DNA of 64,000 nucleotides from Alteromonas hispanica (GTDB taxonomy: Bacteria > Pseudomonadota > Gammaproteobacteria > Enterobacterales > Alteromonadaceae). The notes beneath the pieces were generated by a model. The model did not search any database, was not told the origin of the DNA, and was given only the letters and a program-made list of their open reading frames with translations. Shown one piece after another: positions 7,861-16,659 of this stretch. Location of the stretch: NCBI RefSeq assembly GCF_010500915.1, contig NZ_JAAAWP010000005.1, forward strand, positions 1-64,000, given 5' to 3'. The position numbers and the translations under genes are program-made. How positions within the stretch are numbered: the first letter of the stretch is position 1; each line of letters starts with the position of its first letter.

Positions 7861-10302
7861 TTACAACATTCTTGAAATCGGTCTCGACAAAAAGTGCTTC
7901 GCACACAAGATATTGATCAGCGTGATTAAGGAGAAAGTGACTGCGACGGCAATTAAAAAGTGCTGTCCATTCACTATATTAACCTGAAGGTTGTCTTCCA
8001 AAAACCGTCTAGATATTACTACGCCAAGCAAAACCACGGGCAAGGTCACGAAAAAAGGGACAACTTGTGCGAGACCGTTTTGAATACTCAACGCTTTCTT
8101 GTTCGCTCCTATTGCCAGTAATGCTCCCAAACGTTTCTCTTCTAGCTGTAAATTGGTTCGGGAAATATGAAAGATGTTAAACAACAATAGTAAAGCCAAT
8201 ATACCGGATACCAAAAGTGCACTCCGTCGCGTGGTATTCTCAAGGTATTCCATATTGAAAAGCTGTCGGCTTACCAGAGATTCACGCTCAATACTGTAAG
8301 AACCTGCATTTTCATCCGCCCATGAAGTTAAAAATTGCTCAAAATCGTCTGCATGTGGCTGTTGGATTAATGCAAAAAAACCTCTCTCTAACAATGTAGG
8401 AATAGTGCTAAACGGCTTATAAAGCATGGGCCGCTCACGATTCGAAAAACCATAATGTGGAACATTTTCAACAATACCTGCTATTTCCACGACTTTGGTA
8501 TTCATAAAACCGCCAACCACCAGTTTCAGTCCCAGCAAATCGTCTAGGTTAGTTAGCTCAAGCTGCTTGGCAAAGCGCAGGGCAAGGTGCTGGTTTACCA
8601 CCGCTTCATCTCGGCTCATTTCGCTCTTGCCAGCAAGTAACTTTATATTTGCCAGCGCGAACAAATTTCCAGAGACATGCAGCGAGGTGGCCTCCACAGC
8701 GTTCTTTGTTTGTCCCTCAATGGAAACCGTATCCCTCATTGCTACAGGGTTTACGAATGAATCAAAGGAAATAGCGGTTTTATTTGCAAATCTGTTATCG
8801 AAGTTACCCGCTTTGAAGTTTTCGCTTAACGCTACGTAGTTTTCACTTAACACTTGAAACTCAATCACATCCAATGAATACGTATTTGCATCAGCCACTT
8901 TTTTTATCTCGTGCACGGTAAGCGTCATTAAGAAAACGCTTGTTACCAGCATGACTTTTTGCAAAAACGCACTGTACTTTAAAACACGCAACTGCGAAGA
9001 GGTGAGCGAGTCGCTTTTGCTGGAGGATAACGTCATTCTTCGCATTGCAGAAAGATAGGGCAGACTAAAAACAGCGCACAGCAATAAGCAAACCAATAAA
9101 GAAACTGGGATAAATAGCGCTAAATCTACTGCGAGTGCCTCTGTTTGGAAGTATGTGGTAAGCGTTTCAGAGTTTGACATTTGAGTAAGCGCAAAGCTAT
9201 ACAGGCCAAAACTCACTACTTGGCTAACAATGAGATTCGGTAGTAATTCTAGAGAGCATTCTTTGAATAGGTCAGCCTTTTTAGCACCAATGGCTCGTTT
9301 AATAGTAAGCTCTTTCTTTCGCTGAATGAGCTGCCCTATTTGGGAATAGAGCAAGCTACTGACAATAGCCAGTAACAAGATACTCGACAAAAATAGCAGA
9401 GCTTGCCATTGTGCCAATATTTTGTTTTTCGTGATGGGATTAAGCTCTACACCCTCTGTAATAAGCAGCTTGTGTTGCTCTTCTACAAATTCTACTGTAT
9501 TTCCAACATCTAAATCGACTAACCCATATGCTCCCATCAAGTCTGGTATAGAAATACCGGGCTCTATTTTTGCAAATACATAGTACTGGGGCGCACCACG
9601 CAAATAATTGCGCGTATAAACAATATTATTCTGTAATTTTTGAGGGTCTGCCTTTTCTCTTTCAGTTAACCGAAAAGGAGCAAAGTGCTCTAATTGACTG
9701 TCGTGAGCATAAACGCCTATTTCTAATGTACTCCACCTCGACATAGAGTCAGGCACTATTCCAGCAACTATGTATGGTGTTTTGGTATCGTAGATTGTGA
9801 TTTGAGGTTTTTCATCTACATTGAAGTCACTTAGGTATTTTTGCCAAAAACCCGCTGTAACAAACACAGACTGTGTATTGGTTTCGAGTGATTTCAAATC
9901 AGAAGGAAGTGTTAATAATTCAATAAGCGTTTCATTTAAAAAACCAATATTCACTTCGTCGCTTAAGGTTTTACCCACTTTAATTTGGGAACGTTCTACA
10001 CCCAATTTTGCAACTTTAGATACGCCTTCTACTTTTTCTAATTTCTCAGCGTGGTACCCCTTAACCGGCTTCACTATATTGCTCATATTGGTACGTACTA
10101 GCGTAACAAGCTTAGCCTTTGACCCTACAAAATCAGGCCTGTCTGAGCCAACCACAACGCCAACTTGTAACAACACACTTATCAAGGCTGTTAATAAGCT
10201 AACTGATAAAGCAATGACTAAGAATTGAAACTTTGCATGACGCCAGCGCCTAGCAGCGCCCTTGAGGTCGTGAACACTATTGGTATGCAAAGTCAGATTC
10301 AT
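7861..10302 (-). CDS. FtsX/MacB-type ABC transporter permease (two MacB-FtsX modules)
   Basis: This 813-residue permease starts with a transmembrane helix (about residues 27-52), then a large periplasmic MacB_PCD-like domain (to ~300). Three TM helices follow (~300-425, containing 'QLIQRKKELTIKRAIGAKK', the FtsX-domain signature), then a second TM/periplasmic/TM set to the end ('LEEKRLGALLAIGANKK'). The duplicated layout is that of type VII (MacB-like) permeases encoded as one long chain, which move peptides or small molecules from the periplasm through an adaptor and outer-membrane channel. It is the last gene of an operon with an ATPase and a HlyD-type adaptor, and lies near a double-glycine peptide gene on the other strand. 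Confidence 0.88.
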   Translation of the reverse strand: MNLTLHTNSVHDLKGAARRWRHAKFQFLVIALSVSLLTALISVLLQVGVVVGSDRPDFVGSKAKLVTLVRTNMSNIVKPVKGYHAEKLEKVEGVSKVAKLGVERSQIKVGKTLSDEVNIGFLNETLIELLTLPSDLKSLETNTQSVFVTAGFWQKYLSDFNVDEKPQITIYDTKTPYIVAGIVPDSMSRWSTLEIGVYAHDSQLEHFAPFRLTEREKADPQKLQNNIVYTRNYLRGAPQYYVFAKIEPGISIPDLMGAYGLVDLDVGNTVEFVEEQHKLLITEGVELNPITKNKILAQWQALLFLSSILLLAIVSSLLYSQIGQLIQRKKELTIKRAIGAKKADLFKECSLELLPNLIVSQVVSFGLYSFALTQMSNSETLTTYFQTEALAVDLALFIPVSLLVCLLLCAVFSLPYLSAMRRMTLSSSKSDSLTSSQLRVLKYSAFLQKVMLVTSVFLMTLTVHEIKKVADANTYSLDVIEFQVLSENYVALSENFKAGNFDNRFANKTAISFDSFVNPVAMRDTVSIEGQTKNAVEATSLHVSGNLFALANIKLLAGKSEMSRDEAVVNQHLALRFAKQLELTNLDDLLGLKLVVGGFMNTKVVEIAGIVENVPHYGFSNRERPMLYKPFSTIPTLLERGFFALIQQPHADDFEQFLTSWADENAGSYSIERESLVSRQLFNMEYLENTTRRSALLVSGILALLLLFNIFHISRTNLQLEEKRLGALLAIGANKKALSIQNGLAQVVPFFVTLPVVLLGVVISRRFLEDNLQVNIVNGQHFLIAVAVTFSLITLINILCAKHFLSRPISRML

Positions 10303-10307
10303 GGTGC

Positions 10308-11030
10308 TTACACGTGCAGTCGCGACAATGTTCCATCATCCATCTGGTATTGGATTGGAAACATATTGGCAATGTCTAAATCATGAGTTACCACCAAAAT
10401 AGTAGCGCCTGATTGGTTTAAACGCTGCAGCAGGCTCATAACTTTAGCGGAATTTTCTTTATCTAAATTGCCGGTAGGTTCATCGGCCAAGATTATGTCA
10501 GGCTTATTGATTATTGCTCGTGCAATGGCCACTCGCTGTTGCTGCCCCCCAGACAATTGGCTAGGGAATGCATTGGCTTTCTCTAGCATGCCTACTTCGG
10601 TTAACGCATCAGTCACCAGCGCTGTATATGCTTTACTGCTGAGACTTTTGTTGTATCGCAGAGGTGCGCAAACGTTTTGCGCCACGGTCAGGTCATTGAT
10701 AAGGTTGAAATTCTGAAAAATCCAACCTATGTTTTTGTTCCTCAGAATAGACAGCTGCTTTTCTTTAAGCTGTGTTGTAGGAAAGTCGCACAAATCGTAT
10801 TGGCCACCCGATAACGACTCTAGTAGCCCAATAATACACAGCAGCGTGGTTTTTCCACTACCCGAGGTGCCTCGAATTGAGGCCATATCGCCTTCGGTGA
10901 TTTGCAGGTTGGCGTTGCGTACAGCATGGTAAGAGACTTTTCCGCTTACAAAGTTTTTGCTGACGTTTTGTAAATTAATTAGCGTTCTAGGAACTGATTT
11001 CTGCATAACTGATTGACGCTCGAGATCCAT
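10308..11030 (-). CDS. ABC transporter ATP-binding protein (MacB/LolD type)
   Basis: The 240-residue ATPase shows Walker [10 protein letters not shown] (~54-62), Q-loop region 'FQNFNL', signature [14 protein letters not shown] and Walker [12 protein letters not shown], followed by the H-loop 'VVTHD'. It resembles the LolD/MacB ATPase class that drives FtsX-type permeases. It overlaps the adaptor gene by 44 bases if the first ATG is used; a second ATG at 11006 would shorten the overlap. Neither has a clear ribosome site, so translation is likely coupled. Six bases separate it from the permease gene. Confidence 0.9.
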   Translation of the reverse strand: MDLERQSVMQKSVPRTLINLQNVSKNFVSGKVSYHAVRNANLQITEGDMASIRGTSGSGKTTLLCIIGLLESLSGGQYDLCDFPTTQLKEKQLSILRNKNIGWIFQNFNLINDLTVAQNVCAPLRYNKSLSSKAYTALVTDALTEVGMLEKANAFPSQLSGGQQQRVAIARAIINKPDIILADEPTGNLDKENSAKVMSLLQRLNQSGATILVVTHDLDIANMFPIQYQMDDGTLSRLHV

Positions 11031-12249
11031 ATTCGTCTGGTGAGGTAAGAAGTACCGTTTCGCCTACTTCAAGCCCGTCACTCACGTACATTTCGGTTTC
11101 TGAAATGGCGTTAATGAGCACATGTCTTAGCTCAAATGTTTGTGTGCTCTTATTGAGAACGTAAAGGGTATAGCGGCTGCGCGTATCCGTCACATGGGAT
11201 ATTTTAGGTAAACCCACTAAAGCTAATTCATCATTGGAAATGACCTCTCCCGATATATTCATATTAGGGATTGCACCGTTTGGCAATGTCGCATCAAAGG
11301 CTGCGTCAAACTCAATCTGATTTTCAACAACATAAGGGGACACGCGTGACACTCTAGCGGTTACCCTTTCCCCTTTGATATTAATCACCGTACTCATGCC
11401 CACCTGTACTTTCGCGGCTTCGGATGCGGTAACGGAAAGACGTGCATACATATCCAGTGGATCAGCAATTTGAGCAACAAAGTCTGCCTCTTGAAGCGTT
11501 GAGCCAACGTCCAACCCATCGTTCATCAGTGTCACAACGCCACTTTCTTGAGCAAGAATATCCAACGCTGCCACTTGTTGCTCTAAATACTCTTTCTTAC
11601 TAAGCAAAATTTTTAACTCTGCTTGAGCAACTTCAGATAACGCTTGATGTGTATTGGCTAATGACTGCAGCTTTCTCTTTTCTGCTTTCAAAGTAACGCG
11701 CGCGCGCTCGACACTCGCCTTTAGTTTGACGTAATTGAGACGAGAAACGATACCGGACTGATAAAGCTGCTCCGTGGCGTTCAATTCAATTTCAAGTGAA
11801 TTTAAGTCAGAAGTCGCAAACGTAACATTATTTTTTTGCTCAAGCAGAGCTTGCTGAGACGTAATCACGTCAGATTTACCTTTCACTTTCTTCGATAAAA
11901 TAGACAGTTCAAGTTCTTCTATCTCTCGATTAAGGGAAGGGTTCACCAGCCTCACCAATACATCACCACGTCTGACAACTGACCCAGGGCTCACATTAAC
12001 TTCTGCAATTTTGCCGGAAACATCAGTAGATACCATAGAAGAAAGCAAAGGCTGTAATTGGCCGAAAACTCGAACGGCGTTGCTAGCGGTTACGGGGTAA
12101 GCTTCGATAAGTAGTTTGTTTTTAGAATCTTTATCGCTAGTAACTAAGTAATGCCAAAGAAAAAAACAGGAGCTAATAGCAAACAAAACGACTAGCGAAC
12201 CTCTCAGCCATATCGCCGTACTTTCTTTTTCTAGACTAGGAATTTCCAT
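10987..12249 (-). CDS. HlyD/MacA-type periplasmic adaptor subunit
   Basis: The adaptor has an N-terminal membrane anchor (WLRGSLVVLFAISSCFFLWHYL region). A split biotinyl-lipoyl domain follows ('VSTDVSGKIAEVNVSPGSVVRRGDVLVRL'), then a long coiled-coil hairpin (about residues 95-230) and beta-barrel and membrane-proximal domains. Such adaptors link an inner-membrane ABC pump to a TolC-like outer-membrane channel, which is not encoded here. I chose the ATG at 12249 (420 residues) because AAGGAG sits five bases upstream; a GTG at 12255 overlaps that ribosome site. It is the second gene of the exporter operon, 30 bases after the small exported protein. Confidence 0.88.
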   Translation of the reverse strand: MEIPSLEKESTAIWLRGSLVVLFAISSCFFLWHYLVTSDKDSKNKLLIEAYPVTASNAVRVFGQLQPLLSSMVSTDVSGKIAEVNVSPGSVVRRGDVLVRLVNPSLNREIEELELSILSKKVKGKSDVITSQQALLEQKNNVTFATSDLNSLEIELNATEQLYQSGIVSRLNYVKLKASVERARVTLKAEKRKLQSLANTHQALSEVAQAELKILLSKKEYLEQQVAALDILAQESGVVTLMNDGLDVGSTLQEADFVAQIADPLDMYARLSVTASEAAKVQVGMSTVINIKGERVTARVSRVSPYVVENQIEFDAAFDATLPNGAIPNMNISGEVISNDELALVGLPKISHVTDTRSRYTLYVLNKSTQTFELRHVLINAISETEMYVSDGLEVGETVLLTSPDEYGSRASISYAEISS

Positions 12250-12279
12250 ACCCACTCCTTGGCGTATAATTTTAGAGGG

Positions 12280-12744
12280 TTAGAAGGTTAAAAGTAACTG
12301 AATATCAGAACGCTCAGAAACGGTATTCACTAAAAAGGCATGGTCTTCTTTGATAGTGGGATGATAGGCAACCACAGCCCCATATGCATCTTCTGGCATG
12401 TTGAAATAAAACATGACATATTGGTGGTCTGCTTCAAGTTTAAGCACTGAAGACGGGACGGTCACCGATTTAGGAAGGTTAATAGCATCGCCAATAAAGT
12501 TTTTGACTTTGTCTACGTCAGAAGGCGCTATGCCAAGCACTCCAATGACTTTATCTCGTGCTAGCAGAGTGTTAGTTTTTGTATCAAGTAAATAGAACTT
12601 TGGCATTTTGGGGTTACTGACCCCGTCACCAACAATGTAGTCTTGATAAATGCGTGTCATCTCAGCATAGCCGACGACTGTGTTTGCAACTGCGACATTC
12701 GAGGCGAAAATAGCGAGCGCACAAATGGCATAAATATTTTTCAT
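12280..12744 (-). CDS. Small exported protein of unknown function, first gene of the exporter operon
   Basis: The 154-residue product has a clean signal peptide (MKNIYAICALAIFASNVAVA) with likely cleavage near residue 20, giving a soluble periplasmic protein of about 134 residues with no cysteine in the mature part. AAGGAA five bases upstream of the ATG supports the start. I do not recognise the family. Its position, with a short spacer to the adaptor gene, suggests it serves the exporter, for example as an accessory factor, a self-protection protein or a substrate chaperone. This is inference only. Confidence 0.7.
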   Translation of the reverse strand: MKNIYAICALAIFASNVAVANTVVGYAEMTRIYQDYIVGDGVSNPKMPKFYLLDTKTNTLLARDKVIGVLGIAPSDVDKVKNFIGDAINLPKSVTVPSSVLKLEADHQYVMFYFNMPEDAYGAVVAYHPTIKEDHAFLVNTVSERSDIQLLLTF

Positions 12745-13144
12745 ATAGATTCCTTCCCATAACGTTGCAACAACTCTATGCCATCATAACGTGTACCACT
12801 GTTTATTTTTTTACCGTACCTCATTGGTACCATGAATAAAAGAATAATGAATAATGAATAATGAATAATGAATAATGATGCAACAGTTCAATTTATTCAG
12901 CAATACCGGTGATTAGTTTTGAAAACATTCTTCACATCAGATATGTGAGCTACCCATTTTGCTGCCGCTTTCTTTTATCAAAAGCATTAAAAACTTTTTC
13001 AACAACGTTAATTGCGCCATAGTTATCACCAGATATTGTTAAAACCGTCCTTTTGCACAGATCACACATCAATTTAGGAATGCAAAAATAACTATTCTTT
13101 GGCAATGGCGCTATTGAAAACAGTACTTAACATTGGAAAGTGTA
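12745..13144. other. Divergent control region between exporter operon and double-glycine peptide gene
   Basis: The 400-base spacer must hold promoters for both directions. It contains the inverted repeat GTACC-TCATT-GGTAC (about 12815-12829) and the AATAATG array (12843-12877). No good consensus promoter was recognised: TTGCAC with a weak AGGAAT -10 near 13050-13075 is the best plus-strand guess. No additional peptide-sized gene with a double-glycine leader was found in it. Confidence 0.5.
12843..12877. repeat. Heptanucleotide microsatellite, five perfect AATAATG copies
   Basis: Five uninterrupted copies of AATAATG run from 12843 to 12877, followed by a partial ATG. The array lies about 100 bases upstream of the exporter operon start and about 270 bases upstream of the peptide gene. 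Slipped-strand changes here could alter promoter spacing. Confidence 0.95.
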
Positions 13145-13351
13145 ATGGAAATAGTAAAAGATAATCAGGTTAGAGATCTCTCAATTGACGAAACTTATGA
13201 AGTAAATGGAGGTAATCCATGTTTATGGATGGCACTTGGGTATGTAGGAGGAAAAATTTTAGATTCAGCTATGGGTATGTCTTGGGATAGTGGCCGCACA
13301 AGTTCAGGCGGACAAATGAACGGTAGCCTTAGAAGTAATATGTATCAATAG
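13145..13351 (+). CDS. Double-glycine-leader peptide, candidate class II bacteriocin precursor
   Basis: The 68-residue product has a 23-residue leader ending RDLSIDETYEVNGG, which fits the double-glycine consensus (LS..E...V.GG) of class II bacteriocin and microcin precursors. The 45-residue core starts NPCLW and is Gly/Ser rich, with a GYVGG (GxxxG-type) motif in a hydrophobic segment, one Cys, two Trp and a polar C-terminus. I chose the ATG at 13145 (GGAAAG just upstream) over a TTG at 13133. It is followed by a small membrane protein that could give immunity, and is divergent from a MacAB-like exporter. No C39 peptidase or modifying enzyme is in the window, so maturation would need a factor elsewhere. 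Activity is unproven. Confidence 0.75.
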   Translation: MEIVKDNQVRDLSIDETYEVNGGNPCLWMALGYVGGKILDSAMGMSWDSGRTSSGGQMNGSLRSNMYQ

Positions 13352-13360
13352 TATATTGTC

Positions 13361-13392
13361 GAGTGGACAGTTTAGAAGCAGCTAATCCACTC
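13361..13392 (+). terminator. Hairpin between peptide gene and downstream membrane-protein gene
   Basis: GAGTGGA (13361-13367) pairs perfectly with TCCACTC (13386-13392), with an inner TTAG/CTAA stem. A moderately T-rich tail follows. It may be an attenuator that lets the peptide be made in excess over the next gene, or an mRNA-stabilising 3' structure. Confidence 0.5.
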
Positions 13393-13486
13393 TATTTCTA
13401 TATGGATGATGTAATACGTATTAATGAATTATTTATCAAGGCTAATTTCATACTGACGTTTGTAATTAACTTCTGAGGCGATGCAC

Positions 13487-13846
13487 ATGAATAAATACTT
13501 CTACCTCGCCTTGATAAGCACGATTGCAGGGATGGTTTCAAAAATAGCAAGAGATATGAGTGTTGATAGCACTCCTGTCAATTTTCTTTTAGGCAGCGCC
13601 CCTTCATTTTTCTCTATTTTGGGCGTGCTATTTTTCTCGAAGGTAATGGTTGCCAAAGAAAAATATAGTTATAAATATCCTGCTTTTATTCTGCTTGGAA
13701 CACTACTTTACGAGATCGAGCAAATTTGGAGCAACAGAGTTTTTGACGTATACGATATTCTAGCTCTGATTTTAGGGTATTTTCTATTTTTAATAATTAC
13801 TGGGGCATCGGGAGTAGAGCGAAAAAAACAAGCATCTACAGAATAG
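13487..13846 (+). CDS. Small VanZ-like membrane protein, candidate immunity protein
   Basis: The 119-residue protein has about four hydrophobic segments. Its second half reads LYEIEQ-x5-RVFDVYDILAL-x3-G, matching the E..Q....R.fd..Di....G pattern of VanZ-like proteins. It has no signal peptide beyond its first TM helix, so it should sit in the inner membrane. GAGG eight bases upstream favours the ATG at 13487; another ATG at 13481 is too close to it. It lies 135 bases after the double-glycine peptide on the same strand, the usual place for a bacteriocin immunity gene. That role is inferred from position and size, not from a recognised immunity family. Confidence 0.65.
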   Translation: MNKYFYLALISTIAGMVSKIARDMSVDSTPVNFLLGSAPSFFSILGVLFFSKVMVAKEKYSYKYPAFILLGTLLYEIEQIWSNRVFDVYDILALILGYFLFLIITGASGVERKKQASTE

Positions 13847-13910
13847 TTTGGCTGATGTAGCGACAAAAGCGATCATGCTGATCAAAGCCGCGTTTAAACT
13901 GCATAAAAAA

Positions 13911-13936
13911 GCCCTACCAACCAAAGTTGATAGGGC
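13911..13936. terminator. Bidirectional intrinsic terminator
   Basis: The stem GCCCTACCAAC / GTTGATAGGGC (one internal mismatch) has a CAAA loop. It is preceded by AAAAAA, so on the minus strand it is followed by a T-run and should end the aminopeptidase transcript. On the plus strand it could also stop readthrough from the VanZ-like gene. Confidence 0.85.
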
Positions 13937-14007
13937 CTTTATACAACGTATTTTCTGAGAGAGCAGGCTTTAGCTACTCACTCTTTAAGAGACGTCTCAT
14001 ACAGCGC

Positions 14008-15972
14008 TTAGTTAACAAAACCTTCGTTGGCTCTTATCGTCAATGGATGGTAGCCAGGCTTTGCCTCTTCAAATGCTTTTTTCGCCAATGCTTTACCTTC
14101 GGGTGTTTGCGAAAGCGTGCGATAAAGCGGCTTAACCAGTTTGTTGCGACCAATGCTTACAAGGTAGGTGTATAAACGCTCGTATGCTGGCTTGTACTCA
14201 TTGGCTACTGCAATCATCAGCCAACTGTGAGCAATTTCGTTATTTTGTGTTTCTGTTAGCGAAAACACACTGTCTAATTCGTCGAGCTGCGTGTCGGTTA
14301 ACGACTCAGGCATATTGTTAAGGAAGTACAACCATTCATGCACTGTCCATTGCGCGGTTTCAATATCCGCTGCTTTTACGTCACCAGAAAGCCAAGCGCT
14401 TCGTGTATCATCGATTTTGGTAAAAGCATCAGACTCAGGCTTTGGTGCATCTTCTGGAATACCAGGTTCAAAAATCCACTGCTGAATACGCTCAGCATCT
14501 AACTTTTCTGGATATTGCTTAAGCAGCGTCTCGTCCAAGTAGTCGATAAAGGTATCTGTAGTAATGCTTTTGAATGCAAAGTCTTCGAAGTACTGCATTA
14601 AAAATGCATCAAAATTCTCACGCCCAACTTTTTGCTCTAACTCTCGAAGGAAAAGCGCGCCTTTTTCGTAAGGGATATTTGAAAATACATCGTCAGGGTT
14701 ACGACCACGTAAATCGATAGCAAGAATTTCATCGTTTTGTTCTAGTGCAGCGATATCGTTTTGCAAGTCTTGATAACCTAGCACAGCCTCTTTTTTAAAC
14801 CGCTCATGACCATAAATCATTTCCATGATGCGATAAGTTAAATAGGTGGTAAAGCCTTCGTTTAACCACAAATCACGCCACGTAGCGTTAGTGACGGTAT
14901 TCCCAGACCAGCTATGAGCCAACTCATGTGCAATAAGAGACACTAGACTCTTGTCTCCGGCAATAACTGTTGGCGTGATAAACGAGAGACGAGGGTTTTC
15001 CATGCCACCAAAGGGAAACGATGGCGGTAAAATTAATAGGTCGTATCTATCCCACTGATAAGGGCCGTAAGTCTCTTCTGTTACTTCAAGCATCGCCTCG
15101 GTGTCTTCAAACTCTTTTGCGGCACTTTCAAGAAGCGCAGGTTCGGCATACACCCCTGTTCTTTCTCCCATAGCCTTAAACTGCAGATCGCCAATGGCTA
15201 GAGCAATAAGGTAAGAAGGAATAGGCTGCGGCATGGTAAAGGTGTATTCTCCATCGCGCTGCGTTTGAGGATCGTTTGCTGCGCTCATTACTGCCAATAA
15301 GCTTGGCGGTGTTTTAATGGTGGCCTCATACGTCACTCGCACTTGCGGAGAATCTTGCAATGGTATAAAGCTTCGGGCGTGAACGGCCTGAGCTTGAGTA
15401 AATAAGAACGGATGCTTTTTACCTGCAGTTTGTGCTGGTGTAAGCCACTGAACGCCTGACGCATTCGGCGATGTGGCATAGTTCACCGTAACCTGCTTGG
15501 CGTTCTCGGGTAACGAGATGGAAAGAGGCGTTCCTAGATCGACATCGGTTTCGCCTAAATCAAAAGGCACCGACTCTCCATCAACGCTAACACCTGAGAT
15601 TTCAAGAGCTCTGGTATCAAGAACAAGTTTATTGTTGCCCGGAGCACTGCGCGACACGCTTAAGGTTGCAGTACCTATTAATTGCTTTGTATTGAAATTC
15701 GCAGTGAGGTCTAACGACAAATGCGTAACGCGTACTTCATCGGGATTAGAAAAGGAGTGGTAATCTACACCCGAGGTCATGGCAGCATCATTCACGTCTA
15801 CTTTATTAGACATTTCAGACTTATCTAGGCTTTCGTTTGTTACAGCAGTCTTTGATTCTACGCTGCTTTTATTACTATTGCTGTTGTCGGTACACGCAAA
15901 AAGCGCGGGGACACAGATCAAAATGGCAAGTAATCCACTTTTCTTTATAAATTGGTTCCCATTTGGTTTCAT
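14008..15972 (-). CDS. M1 family aminopeptidase, lipoprotein
   Basis: The 654-residue enzyme has a lipoprotein signal with Cys27 (VPALFAC) and a Ser/Asn/Lys-rich linker to about residue 65. An N-terminal beta domain is followed by the catalytic domain: substrate-binding GGMEN at 322-326 and zinc site HELAH at 349-353 with the third ligand Glu372 (NEGF), the HExxH-x18-E pattern. The C-terminal helical domain resembles the leukotriene-A4-hydrolase/cold-active aminopeptidase branch. It would release N-terminal residues from peptides in the periplasm or at the membrane. It is monocistronic and ended by the terminator at 13911-13936. Confidence 0.92.
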   Translation of the reverse strand: MKPNGNQFIKKSGLLAILICVPALFACTDNSNSNKSSVESKTAVTNESLDKSEMSNKVDVNDAAMTSGVDYHSFSNPDEVRVTHLSLDLTANFNTKQLIGTATLSVSRSAPGNNKLVLDTRALEISGVSVDGESVPFDLGETDVDLGTPLSISLPENAKQVTVNYATSPNASGVQWLTPAQTAGKKHPFLFTQAQAVHARSFIPLQDSPQVRVTYEATIKTPPSLLAVMSAANDPQTQRDGEYTFTMPQPIPSYLIALAIGDLQFKAMGERTGVYAEPALLESAAKEFEDTEAMLEVTEETYGPYQWDRYDLLILPPSFPFGGMENPRLSFITPTVIAGDKSLVSLIAHELAHSWSGNTVTNATWRDLWLNEGFTTYLTYRIMEMIYGHERFKKEAVLGYQDLQNDIAALEQNDEILAIDLRGRNPDDVFSNIPYEKGALFLRELEQKVGRENFDAFLMQYFEDFAFKSITTDTFIDYLDETLLKQYPEKLDAERIQQWIFEPGIPEDAPKPESDAFTKIDDTRSAWLSGDVKAADIETAQWTVHEWLYFLNNMPESLTDTQLDELDSVFSLTETQNNEIAHSWLMIAVANEYKPAYERLYTYLVSIGRNKLVKPLYRTLSQTPEGKALAKKAFEEAKPGYHPLTIRANEGFVN

Positions 15973-16161
15973 GTTGCTTCCTGTCTTTTATAATAATTCG
16001 TTCAACATCGTTATAGTAACAATTTGGCGCGAAAGGAGCGAAGGATAAACATAGGGAATAAACCGGCTTGGTGAAAACGAAACAAGCAGCACCTGAATAC
16101 CTTGCTTTAAAGTATTAAGTTTTCAGGCGCTAACTAATGAATTAAATGGTATTGCTACGCT

Positions 16162-16590
16162 TTACGCCAATGCAATATCTACTGCAATGTTTCCTCGGGT
16201 TGCATTTGAATAAGGGCAAACTTGATGTGCAGCGTCAACTAAGGCTTGGGCTTTTTCACGCTCCAGCTCGCCAAGATCTACAGTTAGTTTGACGGCAATA
16301 GCAAAGCCTTGTTCGATTGGACCAATAGACACATCGCCCATTACGTTTATATCGTCAGCTAGTTTAATTTTTTGCGAAGCCGCAACGTGTTTTAACGCTC
16401 CGATAAAACAGGCAGAGTACCCTGCTCCAAACATTTGCTCTGGGTTTGTGCCCTCACCACCTGCACCACCTAGCTCTTTCGGAGTCGAAAGTGCAAGCTC
16501 TAGTTTGCCATCGTCTGATTTCGCAGTACCTTCTCTGCCACCTGTTGCTGTAGCCGTACCTGTATAAACAACCTGTTGTAATGTATGCAT
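16162..16590 (-). CDS. ohr: Organic hydroperoxide reductase Ohr
   Basis: The 142-residue protein has both reactive cysteines of the Ohr branch of the Ohr/OsmC family, Cys61 (SACFIGAL) and Cys125 (VCPYSNATRG), plus Arg19 and Glu51 expected to activate the peroxidatic Cys. Ohr reduces organic and fatty-acid hydroperoxides using lipoyl-dependent thiols in the cytosol. It is divergent from ohrR, and the 158-base gap carries two matching operator-like palindromes, so control by OhrR is very likely. Confidence 0.95.
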   Translation of the reverse strand: MHTLQQVVYTGTATATGGREGTAKSDDGKLELALSTPKELGGAGGEGTNPEQMFGAGYSACFIGALKHVAASQKIKLADDINVMGDVSIGPIEQGFAIAVKLTVDLGELEREKAQALVDAAHQVCPYSNATRGNIAVDIALA

Positions 16591-16659
16591 AATATTCTCC
16601 TAATTCAAAGATAAAGGTGCAAAGTAAAATTTATTGCTCAAGCAAAAACACGCAATTAC

